DNA of 64,000 nt from Scylla paramamosain (GCF_035594125.1 NC_087158.1:6436501-6500500); one strand, 5' to 3'. Shown: positions 1 to 11,461, counted from the stretch's first letter. The notes: a model not told the origin generated them from the sequence alone. Translations and numbers: made by a program.

Positions 1-1279
<1,279 letters not shown>

Positions 1280-1294
1280 CAAATACTTACTAAC

Positions 1295-1777
1295 CTGGAA
1301 AGTGGAGTCCTTGATGATAAATTGGCTGGGATCAGCAGGGTGAACTGTGGCAGAAGTTTGGTGCATGGCAAATATGGCTTCAGGATGAGTAAATGGAGAG
1401 GCAGGAGGGAGTGATGGTTGTGGGGGAGATGATGAGTGAGCAGAAGGTGAGAAGGATGAGGAGAAAAAAGGTGATGGTGCAGAGAATGATGAGGAATGGA
1501 CTAATGGGGAAGAGGAAATGTGAGATAATTTTGAGGACTGGAAGGCAGTAATAACAGGTGGTGTAGTGCTGAGATGAGTATGGTCTGAGGCATGGCCAGG
1601 AGCTGCTGTATGACCAGATTTCTGAGTTTCCAGTGAAAGTGTCTGGCCAAGAGTTGGAGATCTGGCAGAGAAGCTGTGGCCAGAGGAAGGAGGCTTGGCT
1701 GCTGCACTAGACCCATAGACCACATCTTTGGAGTGGCTTTGGCCTTGAGGTGCAGCCAGGTAGCTGTAGCTCACCAC
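1295..1777 (-). CDS. candidate host exon, Ser/Pro/His-rich
   Basis: Unrecognised protein segment of 161 codons, open on the minus strand. At its 5' end the minus strand reads CTTTTCTCTGGCAG|GTGGTG, a pyrimidine tract and AG acceptor; at its 3' end it reads TTCCAG|GTTAGTAAG, a good donor. The 483-bp span is an exact multiple of three and the donor falls after a complete codon, so the exon would be phase 0 at both ends. The translation is rich in Ser, Pro and His (for example a SSSPLVHSSSFSAPSPFF stretch), with no predicted membrane segment or known domain, and looks disordered. The frame runs only five codons past the donor before a stop, as expected for an intron. It may belong with the exon candidates at 16566-16697 and 17312-17484. 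Function unknown; a chance open frame is not excluded. Confidence 0.5.
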
Positions 1778-2564
1778 CTGCCAGAGAAAAGCTTTTTTAA
1801 CCTCACTGCCTGTCAGGGAAGAGCTTTTTTAATTTCCATTTTAATCTTACATGATTAAGGTCATATGATTAATAGTTATACCATCTTGTGTATATCTAGC
1901 CTGGAGGTTGAGATGTGATGGAATGATTCCAAATGTGAATGTATACCATATTAAATCCTTGTCTCTACTTTCCTCCAAATGAGATCCATGGGCCTTGTAT
2001 AAAAAAGTTGGGAGTCCAATCTTTTAAAACTAGTAACTCTAATATTAGAGATTTGAGAGACAGAATAAAGCATAATTAAAGCTTTGATAAGCATTTATAA
2101 ATCTGTACATTCTTTCAATTTTTTTTCACCATTTTTGAATGGCATATTGGAGTGATTTGAGTCAGAAATAACAATTTTGAACACTTTTGTTTCTATTTGT
2201 TGGTAATGTGTAATACCACTGATGAGAGACAAACTTTGTGCTTGGAAGGAAAGAACTGACACCCTTGCTCTATAAATTCTGCTTCACTGCATGCCACAAG
2301 TTTTATAATTTATATCAGAACTATTTCTAGACTAACCACTTCATAAGCATAATCATTTTGTCATCACAGTTTTCACTATGCTGCCTTATCACCATTGTGC
2401 TACAGGGATCTCAGATGCTTCTGATTTCATAATGAAAGTTAGGGCTCACTTTAAAACCAGTTGACAACTGATAGTCTAAATTCCAATCCAAGAAATGAAT
2501 TTTGTATCATCAATGAATGAAAGTGCTTGATTGTTCTACAAGTTTGGTGAGGATTGAGGTTGCT
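1778..2564. other. intron-like or intergenic sequence
   Basis: AT-rich DNA without a supported gene or recognisable repeat. If the flanking minus-strand exon is real, this is intron upstream of it. Confidence 0.5.
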
Positions 2565-2784
2565 GGTTAGTTCTGGGGAGTAGATTAGTAAAATTCTGAA
2601 GAAGTATTTTTTAACTGTCTTCACCCAGGAAAACATGCAGGAAATGCTGGATAGTGAGATTTTTAGAGCAGAAGAGAATGAGAAGCTGAAAGATATTACC
2701 ATAATTAAGGAGATAGTGGAACAGGTGATAGATAGGCTAAGAAAGTTCAAGACACCAAGACCAGATGAAATATATCCCAGAGTA
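2565..2784 (+). mobile_element. CR1-like LINE (family B), part 1
   Basis: Beginning of a 5'-truncated non-LTR retrotransposon. The plus strand encodes the segment just N-terminal to the RT palm (from about 2609; the KFKTPRPDEIYPRV stretch corresponds to the usual 'sPGPDgI' start of the RT). The same sequence occurs at 32,395-32,610 in a second copy inside the satellite array. The element is interrupted at 2784/2785 by a Penelope-like insertion and resumes at 4088. Confidence 0.85.
2772..2784 (+). repeat. target-site duplication, left copy
   Basis: The 13-bp sequence atatcccagagta ends directly before the Penelope-like element and is repeated exactly at 4088-4100. Both copies lie in the LINE RT frame, so they mark the insertion site. 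Confidence 0.85.
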
Positions 2785-2997
2785 GTTGGGTTTAGGAAGG
2801 GGGATAAAAACCCAGGGAGGAGTTAGGATTCTTTTAATCTCTAACGTTTCAGCTGAATAGCTATCCTCAGAGAGACTGATTTACATGAGTGAAAACACAC
2901 TATTTATAACAACATACAAAATTTTCTCATTTGACATTCGTACAGAGTATTGCCATCCTGGCGTGTACCTCACCTAATTTTATTTTCCTAGTCAGGA
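2785..2997 (-). repeat. PLE terminal repeat, inverted left arm
   Basis: Reverse-complement copy of 3854-4065. It starts with gttgggtttaggaagggggg-like sequence, the mirror of the right-hand end. It includes a minus-strand hammerhead motif. Confidence 0.85.
2836..2877 (-). ncRNA. hammerhead ribozyme motif, left arm
   Basis: Self-cleaving RNA motif read on the minus strand. Stem I pairs AGTCTCT with AGAGATT (seven pairs, one G-U). The core CTGAGGA follows, then stem II AGCT/AGCT closed by an ATTC loop, then GAAA, and a minimal ACGT stem III with the predicted cleavage after the next U. Minimal hammerheads of this kind, which are expected to act as dimers because stem III is so short, are established for Penelope-like retroelements. 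Against the right-arm copy the outer pair of stem II is A-U instead of G-C, so both bases changed and the stem is kept. One unpaired U sits between the core and stem II. Activity is not tested. Confidence 0.8.
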
Positions 2998-3199
2998 AGT
3001 TGTTGCTGCAAATTCTGAACGCTCTTAAGTAAAAAACAATAATCACACCAGATTTGACTCTCATGCTGTGGGCTGAAAGGTAGTGAATGAAATCGTCCTT
3101 ATTGGACGTTCATTCACTACCCACAGCATGAGAGTCAAATCTGGTGTGATTATTTATTTTTACTTAAGAGCGTTCAGAATTTGCAGCAACAACTTCCTA
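2995..3199. repeat. inner palindrome of the PLE
   Basis: Inverted repeat with arms of about 95 bp: 2995-3091 against 3109-3199, with a small bulge near 3073-3079 and a loop at 3092-3108 that itself contains cgtcc/ggacg. It marks where the inverted partial copy meets the sense copy of the element. Confidence 0.85.
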
Positions 3200-3862
3200 G
3201 AGCAAGAAATACGATATATCATATCAACTTTCAAAAAGCTGGGTTATCCCGAAGGGCTCCTTGTTAGGCTTAAGAATAAGGCAAAGAAAATAACAACTGA
3301 AAACAAAGAGAATAAAGACCCCTGTACAACCAGCGAAAGAGAGAGGTATATATGTGTACCAAATTCGGACAAGGCTTCCATAATTAATAAATATTTGTCT
3401 TGAACAGGATTAAAAATAGCAACATTAGCGGGAGAGAAAATTGGTGAGCTAACGAGGACTAAAGACACCGGACTTGTTAATAATAACAGCGTAGTGTACA
3501 GCATACCATGCAAAGGTTGTACAAAGCAGTACATAGGAGAAACAGGCAGGGGACTTAAAACAAGAATAGCAGAGCATAGGAAAGGTGTTTTAAAACACAA
3601 CACATCAAACTCCCTTGTATTGCACATAGAAAAATGTAAACACTTACCAAAATGGGAAGAGGCTAAAGAAATTAAAGTTGGATTGAAGAAAAGAATGAGA
3701 AAAGCTATAGAGGCAGCCCTCATAACAACTAGGGAAGTCATTAATCACAGAGAAGGTTTTATCAGGTGGGTGGGTAATTCCGCCAGATTGGCCCTCAGGT
3801 CAGGTACAAGGAAAATCCCCAGTAAAGGCTCGTCACGTAGGCAGATAATGCCACCTGACTAG
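3122..3862 (+). pseudogene. PLE RT tail plus GIY-YIG endonuclease
   Basis: C-terminal part of a Penelope-type polyprotein. The first segment (to 3403) resembles the end of the PLE reverse transcriptase and its linker, with a THSMRVKSG stretch, the Cys of RICSN, and a LGYP motif. It ends in an in-frame TGA at 3401-3403. The same frame continues through the stop into a GIY-YIG nuclease domain: VYSIPC near 3491-3510, QYIGETGRGLKTRIAEHRKG from about 3521 (YIG core, catalytic Arg in TRIAEH), and later Cys/His residues. The domain nicks DNA for element insertion. The RT catalytic motifs are missing and the stop makes this copy a pseudogene, unless stop readthrough is assumed, for which there is no evidence. 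It ends at TAG 3860-3862. Confidence 0.8.
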
Positions 3863-4065
3863 GAAAATAAAATTAGGTGAGGTACACGCCAGGATGGCAA
3901 TACTCTGTACGAATGTCAAATGAGAAAATTTTGTATGTTGTTATAAATAGTGTGTTTTCACTCATGTAAATCAGTCTCTCTGAGGATGGCTATTCAGCCG
4001 AAACGTTAGAGATTAAAAGAATCCTAACTCCTCCCTGGGTTTTTATCCCCCTTCCTAAACCCAAC
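3854..4065 (+). repeat. PLE terminal repeat, right arm
   Basis: 3' terminal region following the GIY-YIG stop codon. It matches the inverted left arm 2785-2997 along its length and contains the plus-strand hammerhead motif. Confidence 0.85.
3973..4014 (+). ncRNA. hammerhead ribozyme motif, right arm
   Basis: Stem I: 3973-3979 pairs with 4008-4014 (seven pairs, one G-U). Core CTGAGGA is at 3980-3986, one unpaired T at 3987, stem II GGCT (3988-3991) with AGCC (3996-3999) around an ATTC loop, GAAA at 4000-4003, and a two-pair stem III ACGT (4003-4006). Predicted cleavage is 3' of U4007 (a GUU triplet; GUC is more usual but any NUH is permitted). It sits in the 3' terminal repeat of the Penelope-like element, as in published PLE hammerheads. 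Its left-arm partner differs by one compensatory pair. Confidence 0.82.
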
Positions 4066-4087
4066 TACTTGTCAACATGAACAGTTC

Positions 4088-4100
4088 ATATCCCAGAGTA
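4088..4100 (+). repeat. target-site duplication, right copy
   Basis: Exact 13-bp repeat of 2772-2784, where the LINE reverse-transcriptase frame resumes. Confidence 0.85.
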
Positions 4101-5460
4101 CTTAAGGAATGCAAAGAAGTTATTAGTGAACTGTTAGTTTCTGCCTTTAGGAAATCACTTGAGATACCGGTAATGTGGAGGCAAGTGAATATAGTACCCA
4201 GCTTTAAGAAAGGAGATTTAAGCTTAACTTCTGTTGTAGAAAAAATAATGAAGTCAGTAATAGTAAAGAACATTAGGGAACATTTAGACAAACATAACTT
4301 GATAAATTGGTCACAGCATAGCTTCACAAAGGGGAAGTCTTACCTGACAAACTTGTCAAGATTTTACTGTAAAGTTTACATGGCAGGAGATAATGGTGAT
4401 AGTTATGACATCCTATATCTGGACTTCAGTGAAGTGTTTGACAAGGTACCCCATCAGAGGCTCCTGAGAAAGGTTAGGGCACACGGAATAGATGGGAAGG
4501 TGTTAGGGTGGATAAGGTTGTGGCTAAGTGACAGGCGACAGAGTCATAATAAACAGCTCTAAATCCGAGTGGGATTAAGTAATTAGTGGGGTGCCACAGG
4601 GATCAGTATAAGGGCCATTGATGTTTTTAATATACATCAGTGACTTGGATAGTGGAATTAGTTGTGGCGTTAGTAAATTTGAGGATGACACGAAGATAGG
4701 TAGATTAATTAGATTAGAATTGGATGCCATCCCCTTGCAGGCAGATTTGGATAGGATGAACGAATGGACAGACAGATGGCAAATGCAGTTTAATATCAAG
4801 AAATGCAAAGTACTTAGCATAAGTAGAGGAAATCCACACAGAAGGTACACAATAAACAATGAATCTCTGGTAGGTTTAGGGTACAAAAAGATTTAGAATT
4901 TATAGTTAGCTCTAAATTAAATATAAGAAAGCAATGCATAGAGGCCAGAAACAGGGCAAATAGGATATTAGGATTTATTTTTAAGAGTGTTAAAAGTAGA
5001 AGTCTCGAAGTAATATTAAAGTTATATTTGGTGCTGGTCAAACCTCATCTATATTATGCTGTGCAGTTCTGGTCCCCCATATTACAGGAAGTATATAGGT
5101 CTTTTAGAATCAATACAAAGGAGAATGGCTAAAAGGATACAAGGAGTGAGGAGTATTCCTTACAAAGAGAGATTGAAGCTGTTAAATTTACATTAAGAGA
5201 GATGTAGGTTGAGAGGGGACCTGATAGAAGTCTTTAAATGCTATAAGGGTTACAACACAGGGGATATAAGCAAAATTCTTAGGATTAGTAACCAGGATAG
5301 ATCAACAAATAACAGTTCTAAGCTTGAAAAATTTAGTTTAAAAAAGAGATAGGAAGGAATCAGTTCTCAAATAAAGTGGTAGATGAATGGAACGGACTCA
5401 GTAATCAGGTTGTTGGTGCTGGGTCATTAGGAAGCTTTAAGAGAAAATTAGAGATTTATG
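4088..5460 (+). pseudogene. CR1-like reverse transcriptase, decayed
   Basis: Degenerate RT of LINE family B. Frame 1 (4088-4562) carries the fingers and motif A: YLDFSEVFDKVPHQRLL around 4415-4465. It stops at 4560-4562. Frame 2 (about 4588-4896) carries the QGS.GPLMFLIYISDLDSGI motif and the catalytic region, where the usual FADD box reads FEDD (near 4680), a substitution next to the catalytic Asp pair. Further downstream the thumb and C-terminal region (WSP and the 'VVDEWNGL' type end near 5375-5400) are recognisable only across several stops and frameshifts. RT function is lost. Confidence 0.8.
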
Positions 5461-5568
5461 GATGGGGAGAGATAGGTGGAAATAGGTAAGTATATTTCAT
5501 ACAGGAACTGCCACATGTATGCCTGATGGTTTCTTGCAGCTTCCATTTTTTATGTTCTTATATTCTTA

Positions 5569-6734
5569 TGAGTATGTATCTTGAACCTAGATTTAGGAAA
5601 AAATTGCTTGTCTTATTATCACAGGGATATTGATCATAGAAAAGAAACATTCATCTTTTGTACTTACATTTTTTTATTTTTATTTTTTTTTTTTTTTTGT
5701 GAATGTGAAAGAAAATGCCCTGACAGAATTATTTTTTCTTTTTAAGGAACATAATGAAAAAAGTTATATTTGCAATTGTCATGTTTGGAATGATTGGGTT
5801 AACTATAATTAGCCTTAGTTTGTGTTGGCTACACACACTGGATCATGTGTGTTGCTGCTGTGATTATTAATGAGTGTAATTTCCAGAAATGTGATTTCAG
5901 TACTCAACTAGCAAGTCAGTTAAACACACATGATTTATTCAAAGCAAAAGACTATTCAGTGTGTTTGAAGACTACTTGATATTGATAATAAAACCCATCT
6001 TAATGCTTACTTTCAGGTTTTTTTTTCTGATTTTATTTTCAGACAAGGATATGTTCACATTGTTGTTGTTGTTGAGGAGAAACTGTTGTCTTAGTGAGCT
6101 ATGAAAGCCCTGACCCATTCATAGCTATGAATGTTCCATGGTTCTTAGTTGCGAATGATTTTGCTTTAAAAAATTACCAGCACTAAGATGTTCATAGCCC
6201 ACTAAGATAAATCTTAGAAGCATCTGGGAATGTGGCTTCTGGCTCCTCAGGGGTATGTTGTTGTCCGTCATAATAATGAAAGGCTTATGTGTTGTGTAAA
6301 AGTAAAATTAAGATAGCAGCCTGTTATTTATGGATAGCAAGCAGGCTGGAGGGAGGGAGAGTGTGAAGTGTGTGGGTGTCGTGGCGGGGAAGTGTCTCAG
6401 TGTGACACGTGAATCACTGCATGAGCTGTCATTGGCTGACTCTTCTCGTGCTGCTGTGGCGAGGGAGTTATTCTCTCTGGCCCCAGCAACTGATAGCTAT
6501 CACTCAAGCGTGACAAAAAGGTTCTGTGGATAATTTCACTTGGATGGATTTTGACCCTAATGTGGGGTCCATTCTGATGTCTGCACTCTCTCTTGTCACG
6601 TTAGGAAGGTTGGGGAAGACAATGCAATAAAATAGTAATTTTGACCACAAGGGCACATAGATCACTCTGGCTCTGGGAACCTCATATAATATCTGATGCA
6701 ATATGATCATAGGATAGTGCAATTAATTTTTTTT
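5569..6734. other. intron-like DNA with small foldbacks
   Basis: No supported gene. It holds a T-rich run near 5672-5698 and a MITE-like foldback (6090-6206). A GC-richer patch at about 6330-6540 is open on the plus strand for 67 codons but has no splice sites or domain I can support. Confidence 0.5.
6090..6206. repeat. MITE-like foldback
   Basis: Arms cttagtgagctatgaa (6090-6105) and its inverted partner at 6191-6206 match at 15 of 16 positions. A perfect 18-bp palindrome, cattcatagctatgaatg, lies inside at 6116-6133. The 117-bp size and inverted ends suggest a tiny non-autonomous DNA transposon. No clear target duplication was found, so the class is open. Confidence 0.4.
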
Positions 6735-8350
6735 TTTTTTCCCCTTTCCGCCCCCTTTTTTCTTTTCCTTTTTTTTTTTTTTACGTAGGAGGGACACTGG
6801 CCAAGGGCAACAAAAATCCAATAAAAAAAAAGCCCACTGTGATGCTAGTTCCAGAAAAGGGTCCAAACCAGTAGTCAAAAATTAAAGGATAAGTGTCTTG
6901 AAACCTCCCTCTTGAAGGAATTCAAGTCATAAGAAAGTGGAAATACAGAAGAAGGTAGGGAGTTCCAGAATTTACCAGAGAAAGGGATGAATGATTGAGA
7001 ATACCAGTTAACTCTTGCATTAGAGAGGTGGACAGAATAGGGGTAAGAGAATGAAGAAAGTCTTATGCAGCAAGGCTGCAGGAGGAGGAGAGGCATGCAG
7101 TTAGCAAGATCAGAAGAGCAGCTAGCTTGAAAACTGCAGTAGAAGATAGCTAGAGATGCAATATTGCAGCGATGAACAGAGGCTGAAGACAGTCAACTGG
7201 AAGAGAGGAGTTGATGAGACGAAAAGCTTTTGATTCCACCCTGTCTAGAAGAGCAGTAATAGTAGAACCTCCCAGACGTGTGAAGCATACTCCATACATG
7301 CACGGATAAGGCCCTTGTATAGAGTTAGCAGTGGGAGGGGTGAGAAAAACTGGCAGAGATGTCTCAGAATGCCTAACTTCATAGAAGCTGTTTTTAGCTA
7401 GAGATGAGATGTGAAGTTTCCAGTTCAGATTATAAGTAAAGGACAGACCGAGGATGTTCAGTGTAGAAGAGGGACAGTTGAGTGTCACTGAAGAAGAGGG
7501 GATAGTTGTCTGGAAGGTTGTGTCGAGTTGATGGATGGAGGAATTGAGTTTTGAGACAATAAACAATACCAAGTTTGCTCTGCCCCAATCAGAAATTTTA
7601 GAAAGATCAGAACTCAGGTGTTCTGTGACTTCCCTGCATGAAATGTTTACTTCTTGAAGGGTTGGACATCTATGAAAAGATGTGGAAAAGTGCTGGATGG
7701 TATCATCAGTGTAGGAGTGGATAGGACAAGAAGTTTGGTTTAGAAGGTCATTGATGAATAATAAGAAGAGAGTGGGTGCCAGGACAGAATCCTGAGGAAC
7801 ACCACTGTTAATAGATTTAGGAAAAAAAAGTGACCATCTAACACAGCAGCAACAGAATGGTCAGAAAGGAAACTTGAGATGAAGTTACAGAGAGAAGGAC
7901 ACAAGCCATAGGAAGGTAGTTTGGAAATCAAAGCTTTGTGCCACACTCTATCAAAAGCTTTTGATATATCCAAGGCAACAGCAAAAGGTTCACCAAAATC
8001 TCTAAAAGAGATGACTGAGACTCAGTGAGGAAACCCAGAAGATCACCAGTAGAGCGGCCTTGACAGAACCCATACGGCCATCAGATAGAAGGTTGTGAAG
8101 TGACAGGTGTTTAAGAATCTTCCTCTTGAGGATAGATTAAAAAACTTTAGATAGGCAGGAAATTAAAGCAATAGGACGGTAGTTTGAGGGATTAGAATGG
8201 TCTTCCTTTTTAGGAACAGGCTGAATGTAGGCAAACTTCCAGCACGAAGGAAAGGTAGATGTTGACAGAGTTGAAAGAGTTTGACTAGGCAAGGTGCAAG
8301 CACAGAGGCACAGTTTTGGAGAACAATAGGAGGGATCCCATCAGGCAACC
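6735..8350 (-). mobile_element. Jockey-like LINE (family C), 5'-truncated
   Basis: Minus-strand non-LTR retrotransposon copy. Its purine-rich 3' tail lies at about 6735-6790 and it is truncated at 8350, just inside the RT. The region is closely related to the longer copy at 11,470-14,530: shared blocks occur at 6785-7140 against 11,490-11,860, and 7370-7570 against 12,045-12,240. Confidence 0.85.
6875..8348 (-). pseudogene. Jockey-like reverse transcriptase, decayed
   Basis: RT in several broken frames on the minus strand. From upstream: PDGIPPIVLQNCASVLAPCLVKLF (8348 downward, the start of the RT fingers), motif A in MDISKAFDRVWHKALISKLPSYG (7973 downward), a thumb/C-terminal segment at 7572-7150, and the final segment at 7096-6875 ending FWNSLPSSVFP...FKREVSRHL before a stop. 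The order and spacing are those of LINEs often labelled 'transposon BS/X-element/jockey' polymerase. The breaks exclude function. Confidence 0.8.
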
Positions 8351-8539
8351 TGTCTTTATATACCTTTCAAATCAGTAATTAATTAGAAAGTTATTATAAT
8401 ATCTGTACCACTATTTCTTACCATAGATAGTATACATTTAGTTCAGATAACACTCCATTCTTGGCATCACACTTATTGAAACATCACACAACATCTCTAT
8501 AATGGTCAGAAACAAATCCATGTAGCCATGCACGGTGTG

Positions 8540-9790
8540 CACTGTGTTGTGTATTTACCTAGGTGTAATTTACAGGGCCCGAGCTACACTCATGTGGTCC
8601 CATCTCCATACCTATACATATCTAATTTTTCCTTTAGTTTGTGTACACTTGTTGCCAAAACTATACATATCTTCTTTTAGTCCATTCCAAACTTCAGTGT
8701 GTCTTTGTGGAAAACTATTCTTTGTGTTGTTTAGATATCTTCTTTTCCCTGCTTATGTGAGTGTCCCATTCTACTGTCATGACTGCTTGTCTCTTTTAGT
8801 AATGGTTTTGTCATTACCAACTTCATTTTGTTTGCCAACTTGTAGATAGTTATCAAATCTCTTTCTCTCCTTTGTTCCAGTATTGGTAAATCTATTTTTT
8901 CTAATCTTTCTTCATAACTTAATTCCTCAAATTCTGCCACCATTTTTGTTGCTATTGTTTGTATTCTTCCTAACTTGTTTACATGCTTCTTACATAGAGA
9001 CTACACAACTGCTGCATATTCCAATCTAGGTCTTATTATCATAGGGATCATTTTTCTCATCTTACTTTTGTTCATGAGGTAAGAAGCTGTACTATGTTTC
9101 ATAGTAATCTGTAAATGTTCTCCATATTCTACCTATATGCTTCTCTGGTTGGAAGTTATCTGGCTTTACTACTCCTAGATCCTTTTCTTCCTGGATCCTT
9201 TTAATATATTCGTTTTCTACCTTGTATGTCCAATGTGGTCTTCTATTCACTTCTGCACATCTCCATCATATGACATTTGCTTACATCGAATTTAACTTCC
9301 CATTTTTTGCTCCATTCACAAATTTTATTGGTCATTTTGTAGATATTCACAGTCTTTGCAACTTTTTATTTCTTTCTGTAATTTAGCATTATCTGCAAAT
9401 AGGCTGTTGTAGCTATCAATTTTTTCAAGAATATCATTTATATAAACAATGAACAATACCATATTGGTGATAGTACTGACCCTTGTGGCACACCACTCTT
9501 TACTGTTTTCCAAACCAACTTTTCATCATTAGCTACTGTTCTCATTTCTCATCATTTGAAGTAATTTTCTATCCACTTTATACTTGTCCCATGTAGTCTC
9601 TTAATATTTTCAAGTTTCCACATAAGTCTTTCATGGGGGAACCTTGTCAAAAGCTTTTTATCAGATCTAGTTATATACAGTCCACAAATGCTTCTCTTTC
9701 CTACATGATGTCATCACTCTTGAGCTGAAGCTTAATAGATTTGTTACACATGATTTTCTTTTCCTGGAGCCATATTGTTTGTCTGTTATT
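8540..9790 (-). mobile_element. LINE family A fragment, RT end
   Basis: Minus-strand LINE remnant. From the 5' side: a TNLLSF and KAFDKVP motif A region (about 9760-9630), the YINDI...SLFADNAKL catalytic box at 9440-9380 (FADN in place of FADD), and a C-terminal stretch EELSYEERLEKIDLPILEQRRERDLITIYKL at 8935-8840 that is standard for crustacean and other invertebrate CR1-group LINEs. The 3' end (about 8540-8700) carries a 'tatttacctagg..tacagggcccgagc' type tail. Many stops are present. It is probably the same family as the endonuclease piece at 1-858, but the pieces are in opposite orientations and are separate copies. Confidence 0.7.
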
Positions 9791-10856
9791 ATTCCTTCTT
9801 TTATAAGAATTCTGCTGCCCATTGTGTGTGTGTGTGTATGTGTGTGTGGGGAGGGGGACAGAATTTGATAATGACACTGACATTACAGTTGTTACTCTTC
9901 CTTCATAATGTGCAATTAGTGATTGGGTGCCAATTATACCAGAGACACTCTTCAGTGAATTCTTTCACTCATAATACCCCATAATCAATGATCTAGTGCC
10001 TCTAAATATTACAGTAATAAAATTATTTTGTAATCACCTTTCAAAAAGCATTACCTACTCAGCTAGACTACCAGTATGCAGAAACTTCTGCTAGCCCCTA
10101 AGCAACGGGTGTTTTGTGCAGAAACCTCTTCTTGTAATGAGTTTTTAGAGAAAAATAACTCTTATTCCTAGTTATATCTCATTTAGTACAGATTCTAGAA
10201 TAATGAAACTTACAGCATAAGAAGCACCTATCCTTCTCCATTCTAGTGGTACTTTTGTCTGACTCATTATTTTAGTTCAACAGGAAGTGAAAGTGTGTTC
10301 ATTATGCTGGATAGAGTACTGGCTACAGATCACTTGCCCCACCTGCCCTTACTGCTTTCCCCACATATCAAAAGGAATGTTCTTCCACTGTGACTCCTTG
10401 TCTAACAGCACTTAATAGGAGTGGATGAGGTTAGCTTGCATTTGCACTTAGCCATTCATTAGGATGAGGGCAGATCACCTCCTTCCATGATACTTGCCTT
10501 GTATAGAATACCAGATGGCAAGTCACTAAAAGTGGTAGGGAGCAGCTTTGTAAATGTTGCTAAGTTATGTTCAAAATATCTCTCTCCCACTTTCATTTTG
10601 ATTTAAGGATTGAAAATCATGAGGCACATACATTCATTACCCATCAGAGCCCTGAGATGCACACCACTGTGTTGCTTGTTGCTCAGGGGGTTAAAATTAT
10701 TGATACCTAAGAGATGTTACTCTAAAAACTGGAAAAATAAATAACAGGCAGCTCTAAATAAATTATATACTGTCGACAAATAACAACAGTAGCTTATGTA
10801 AAAAGGAACATAAATGCTTAGTACACATTTTTAGACCTCAGCTAGGATGTGAAAAC
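9791..10856. other. no gene recognised
   Basis: AT-rich intron-like DNA with a short TG run near 9824-9848. No coding or repeat family could be supported. Confidence 0.5.
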
Positions 10857-10965
10857 ATGAGCTAAAGCTAAACTAGATGTGATGTACTTTATGATTATGT
10901 CAGCTAAAGGCTTGTCCTTTAAGCTTGTCAGATCTGGTTTCAATCCCTGGTCACATCCACTTCCC
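10857..10965 (+). mobile_element. tRNA-headed SINE, copy 1
   Basis: Matches copy 2 at 11354-11461 along its length, from the atgagctaaagct start to the ggtcacatccacttccc end. The 3' half holds an internal polymerase III B-box-like ggtttcaatccc. T-rich sequence follows. Confidence 0.55.
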
Positions 10966-11353
10966 ATGTTTATAAATTTATTTTTTTTTCATAATTTTTA
11001 ATTTTGTAATAGGAAATGTATTTCTTTGTTTAACTATGACATTGGCAACATGGTGGTGGGATGGTCTTAAAAGATTTCATATTGGGGAAAGAATAAAGCC
11101 TAGTACGAACTTATGATGGCATTGTTTTGTTGAGTCAAACAGGAAATGAGTGTCCCACCCAAAAAAGGGAGAAAACATGAATGGAGCAGGGGCTTCCTAG
11201 TGAATACTCTGGTAAACCTTGCAAGACCAGAACCACACTTCCCAGACACACACTTTGGATTGTTTGGATACTTATTGTAGCACATTAAATTAATGAAACA
11301 TCAGAAATTAACCTAGAAGGAAGAGCCATGTAATGCAGTGATAGGACACAAAT
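10966..11353. other. no gene recognised
   Basis: Spacer between two copies of the same SINE; AT-rich, with no supported features. Confidence 0.5.
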
Positions 11354-11461
11354 ATGAGCCAAAGCTAGATTAGCTGTGAGGTACCTCATGGTCCAGTTAG
11401 TTAAGGCTTGGTATTCTGGTATGTTCATTCCTGGTTCAGTCCCTGATCACATCTACCTCCC
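11354..11461 (+). mobile_element. tRNA-headed SINE, copy 2
   Basis: Better-preserved copy. It has an A-box-like tggtccagttagttaaggc at about 11389-11407 and a B-box-like ggttcagtccc at about 11433-11443, with spacing as in a tRNA-derived promoter. It abuts the purine-rich 3' tail of the minus-strand LINE at 11,470 tail to tail. Confidence 0.6.

Larger units (their letters stand above)
2785..4087 (+). mobile_element. Penelope-like element with inverted 5' partial copy
   Basis: A 1.3-kb Penelope-like retroelement (PLE) nested in a CR1-like LINE and bounded by a 13-bp target duplication. It carries the tail of the RT, a C-terminal GIY-YIG endonuclease (3494-3862), and a 3' terminal region with a hammerhead ribozyme motif. 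The 5' part is an inverted copy of the element's own sequence: 2785-2997 is the reverse complement of 3854-4065, and 2995-3091 is the reverse complement of 3109-3199. In the inverted copy these two pieces are joined directly, skipping about 650 bp of the ORF. Terminal and inverted 'pseudo-LTR' arrangements are known for PLEs. This copy lacks most of the RT and cannot be autonomous. About 22 bp lie between the right arm and the target duplication. Confidence 0.85.
4088..5568 (+). mobile_element. CR1-like LINE (family B), part 2
   Basis: Continuation of the LINE interrupted by the Penelope-like element. It holds the RT palm and thumb and a 3' end made of near-repeats of ttcttatg/ttcttata (about 5545-5568), the short tandem tail typical of CR1-group elements. 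The same 3' tail closes the second copy at 33,690-33,715. Confidence 0.85.

Noticed and set aside
2217..2258. CTGATGA followed by GAAA, a possible third hammerhead
   Set aside because: No complementary stem II between them and no stem I pairing.
6330..6533. 67-codon plus-strand open frame in a GC-richer patch
   Set aside because: No splice sites, domain or downstream exon supports it.
8535..8849. Plus-strand open frame of 104 codons
   Set aside because: Lies antisense to the LINE family A 3' end and has no features of its own.
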